Below, piece after piece: positions 5,188 to 6,633 of a stretch of DNA of 6,633 bases. This DNA is from Methanocorpusculum sp. GTDB lineage: Archaea; Halobacteriota; Methanomicrobia; Methanomicrobiales; Methanocorpusculaceae. Within the stretch, counting starts at the first letter, position 1; each line of letters opens with the position of its first letter. The position numbers were made by a program, and so were the translations under genes. Location: the NCBI GenBank assembly GCA_029986195.1, contig DALTYF010000052.1:1-6633 (forward strand), read 5' to 3'. The notes under the pieces were generated by a model. The model ran no database searches and had not been told where the DNA came from. It saw only the letters and a list, made by a program, of their open reading frames with translations.

Positions 5188-6171
5188 TTGACTTATGGAA
5201 TTGAGTTTGTTCCGGGAAACGTTAATGTTAAGCAGGTAGTTAACTACTGTAAGCTTGCAGAGAGCAAGGACATTGACTACGCATGGATCACCAACCACTA
5301 CAACAACCGCCACTGCTATCCGGTTCTGACCGCAGTTGCCCAGGCAACCACGACCCTGAAGATGGGTCCGGGTATCATGAACTCCTTTACGGACACTCCG
5401 GCAGGTATGGCATCTTTTGCCTGCACGCTGAATGAGATCTCCGACGGTCGTGCAGTTCTTGGTATTGGCCCAGGTGACCTGTCCACTCTTCCGAAGCTCG
5501 CAATTGACCCCGTAAAGCCGGTTGCAAGACTCGGTGAGGCAATTGACCAGATTCGTGCACTCTGCAGCGGTGCAGAAGTGAAGAAGTCCGGTCTGCAGTT
5601 CTTCGATTACGATGGTGCAAAGCTGACGGGTGTTACCCTCCCAGGTAAGAAGGGCATTCCGGTCTATGTTGGTGCACAGGGTCCGAAAGTCCTTGAGCTT
5701 GCAGGTCTGAAGGGAGACGGAGCACTTATCAATGCATCCAACCCGAAGGACTTCGATGTTGCTATCCCAATTATCAAGGCAGCAACCGAGAAGGTTGGCA
5801 AGAAGAACTTTGATGTTGGTGCATACACTGCTCTGTCCATTGATAAGGACCAGAAGAAGGCAGAGAAGGCAGCAAAGATTGTTGCAGCTTTCATTGCAGC
5901 AGGTTCTCCCGAGCCGCTGCTCCAGCGCCACGGTCTTGACCTTGCAAATGTTGCAAAGATTAAGGACGCACTTGCACGCTTTGACTTTGGTGCAGTCGGC
6001 GGACTTGTTACGGAGAAAGAGATCGCAGCATTCACTATCTGCGGCACTCCGGATGTTATCCGCCAGAAGTGCGAAGACCTGACGAAAGCAGGTGTTACGC
6101 AGATCATCTTCGGTTCCCCGCTTGGACCGGACATGACGAACTCTATCCGCCTGCTCGGCAAGATTATGTAA
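5188..6171 (+). CDS. mer: 5,10-methylenetetrahydromethanopterin reductase (F420-dependent)
   Basis: Mer reduces methylene-H4MPT to methyl-H4MPT with reduced coenzyme F420 in the cytoplasm. This is a central step of CO2-to-methane metabolism between Mtd and the Mtr methyltransferase. The 327-residue length matches the family (about 320-330). It is a luciferase-like TIM barrel of the F420-dependent type. Recognisable segments are MTYGIEFVPG (1-10), WITNHYNNR (33-41), MGPGIMNSFTDTPAGMAS (59-76), EISDGRAVLGIGPGD (83-97), PVYVGAQGPKVLELAG (158-173) and the C-terminal IIFGSPLGP. The start is TTG: upstream and downstream ATGs do not fit the family N-terminus, and GAGGTG lies at ideal spacing. Codon use favours a few codons (GCA, AAG, GGT, GTT), as expected of a highly expressed gene. 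It is apparently monocistronic, divergent from the FtsZ-like gene and followed by a strong terminator. The identification is secure. Confidence 0.98.
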   Translation: MTYGIEFVPGNVNVKQVVNYCKLAESKDIDYAWITNHYNNRHCYPVLTAVAQATTTLKMGPGIMNSFTDTPAGMASFACTLNEISDGRAVLGIGPGDLSTLPKLAIDPVKPVARLGEAIDQIRALCSGAEVKKSGLQFFDYDGAKLTGVTLPGKKGIPVYVGAQGPKVLELAGLKGDGALINASNPKDFDVAIPIIKAATEKVGKKNFDVGAYTALSIDKDQKKAEKAAKIVAAFIAAGSPEPLLQRHGLDLANVAKIKDALARFDFGAVGGLVTEKEIAAFTICGTPDVIRQKCEDLTKAGVTQIIFGSPLGPDMTNSIRLLGKIM

Positions 6172-6210
6172 ATCGGCTCGTTCCGATTTTCCATATTTTT
6201 TTTGTTTTTT
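6170..6210 (+). terminator. mer transcription terminator, hairpin overlapping the stop codon
   Basis: AAATCGG-CTCGTT-CCGATTT (6170-6189, perfect 7-bp stem) includes the last two bases of the mer TAA. T8 (6196-6203), T6 (6205-6210) and a further T6 (6220-6225) follow. Hairpin plus successive T-tracts is a strong archaeal terminator, as expected for an abundant mRNA. Confidence 0.75.
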
Positions 6211-6595
6211 CTGTTGTGCTTTTTTGACGGATTATTTTTAATCCAGTTGGGATGTGTTTCTGTACTCTGTTGACGCGGGTAATGAAAGGAGAGATAAACA
6301 GCGTGCGGGTTCCGATATTCCTGCTGAGGGGGAACGTGGGTCTGCTATTGTTTTTGGAATGAGGGAGTTGGATGTGTCGGGATTTTTTCTTTGATCTGTT
6401 TGAATGAAGATATACCGACCAGGATTTACGGTTGTGTTGAGCAGGTTTGTTAAGGACGCTCACGTGTTCGCTGGGTTACGTGAGAGTGTAGTTGGAGAAG
6501 AGCTTGGGATGTTTTTCTGGGAAAAGAGAGAGTTGTTTGTCTCAGGATTTCTCCTGAGATGTTTTACATCTCATCTCTTTTTTGTTTCACGCTGC
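6211..6595. other. Intergenic stretch with several hairpins, no convincing gene
   Basis: This AT/GT-rich stretch of about 385 bases carries no ORF with protein-like composition and a good ribosome site. It holds perfect hairpins GGATTA-TTTT-TAATCC (6229-6244) and CTCACGT-N12-ACGTGAG (6459-6484), plus the overlapping pair at 6540-6572. It may contain 3' UTRs of the flanking genes, a small RNA, or decayed coding sequence; nothing here decides between these. Confidence 0.5.
6540..6583 (+). terminator. Two overlapping hairpins followed by T6
   Basis: Hairpin A is TCTCAGGA-TTTC-TCCTGAGA (6540-6559, perfect 8 bp). Hairpin B is GAGATG-TTTTA-CATCTC (6556-6572, perfect 6 bp). They share GAGA at 6556-6559, so both cannot form fully at once. 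ATCTC and T6 (6578-6583) follow. On the plus strand this looks like a terminator, yet no plus-strand gene after mer is evident. On the minus strand it would be the 3' UTR of the right-edge gene, with only T4 after it. Confidence 0.45.
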
Positions 6596-6633
6596 TTAGT
6601 TGCGGCGGAGTACGAGGAGTGCTACTGCTCCCA
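6596..6633 (-). CDS. 3' end of a surface protein gene with PGF-CTERM-like C-terminus (partial)
   Basis: Reading leftward from the right edge, one minus-strand frame gives (L/M/V)GAVALLVLRRN and then TAA at 6596-6598. A short Ala/Leu/Val membrane stretch ending in a few arginines at the extreme C-terminus is typical of archaeal PGF-CTERM sorting tails and of S-layer proteins in methanogens. Only 11 full codons are inside the window, so the PGF motif itself cannot be seen. The call rests on composition and position of the stop. A paired hairpin region lies just downstream, as expected for a 3' UTR. Confidence 0.5.
   Translation of the reverse strand, partial: GAVALLVLRRN

Noticed and set aside
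5146..5931. 261-codon minus-strand ORF opposite mer
   Set aside because: It is a shadow of the biased mer codons (Cys/Leu/Asn-rich), and mer itself is unmistakable.
6282..6398. Two tiny plus-strand ORFs joined by an ATGA overlap (26 and 11 codons)
   Set aside because: They are too short to judge and have no conserved pattern. The GGAGAG lies inside the first ORF, not before it.
6164..6463. 99-codon minus-strand ORF after mer
   Set aside because: It is Lys/Arg/Ser-rich, translates the T-tracts as Lys runs, and covers the mer terminator.
6404..6633. Plus-strand frame open from an ATG to the right edge (76 codons)
   Set aside because: It has no ribosome site, runs through the hairpin/T-tract region, and is antisense to the better-supported GAVALLVLRRN tail. 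Its sequence has no family character.

Overview
The window comes from a hydrogenotrophic methanogenic archaeon. The order Methanomicrobiales is most likely, and the genus Methanocorpusculum is a guess from general resemblance that I could not search. The evidence is a clear mer gene (F420-dependent methylene-H4MPT reductase), an S-layer-type glycoprotein segment of the kind I recall from Methanomicrobiales, an archaeal tRNA-Arg without encoded CCA, TATA-type promoters, and GGTG-type ribosome binding sites that match the archaeal anti-SD.

Layout, left to right. Bases 1-817 (minus) hold 272 codons of a sequon-rich S-layer-like glycoprotein. It runs off the left edge and has no signal peptide or credible start at its 5' end, so it looks 5'-truncated. 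Diverging from it, bases 838-2004 (plus) encode a secreted, membrane-anchored protein with four Ig-like (PEGA/carboxypeptidase-regulatory-type) repeats. T-tracts facing both ways separate it from tRNA-Arg(TCG) at 2028-2099 (minus). A TATA element at about 2128-2137 sits between that tRNA and a dCTP deaminase/dUTPase-family gene (2202-2633, plus). The latter overlaps tail-to-tail by 12 bp with a long gene at 2622-4934 (minus).

That 770-residue protein is the most unusual item here. Its N-terminal FtsZ/tubulin fold has degenerate T4 and T7 loops. It is joined to a tail of about 415 residues holding two short-motif arrays: seven acidic (I/V/L)-F-(E/Q/D) motifs, and nine (R/K)P(K/R)(E/D) motifs spaced 15 or about 20 residues apart. 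Its upstream region has two TATA boxes, a 12-bp palindrome and three copies of an ACCCGCA core.

The divergent mer gene (5188-6171, plus) starts with TTG behind a strong SD and ends in a hairpin plus T-tract terminator that overlaps its stop codon. About 385 bases without a convincing gene follow. They contain several perfect hairpins, two of which share bases just before a T6 run. The last 38 bases look like the 3' end of a minus-strand gene whose product ends in a hydrophobic segment plus RRN, as in PGF-CTERM-type surface proteins. Surface proteins therefore lie at both ends, with housekeeping genes (tRNA, nucleotide metabolism, methanogenesis) and the FtsZ-like gene between them.
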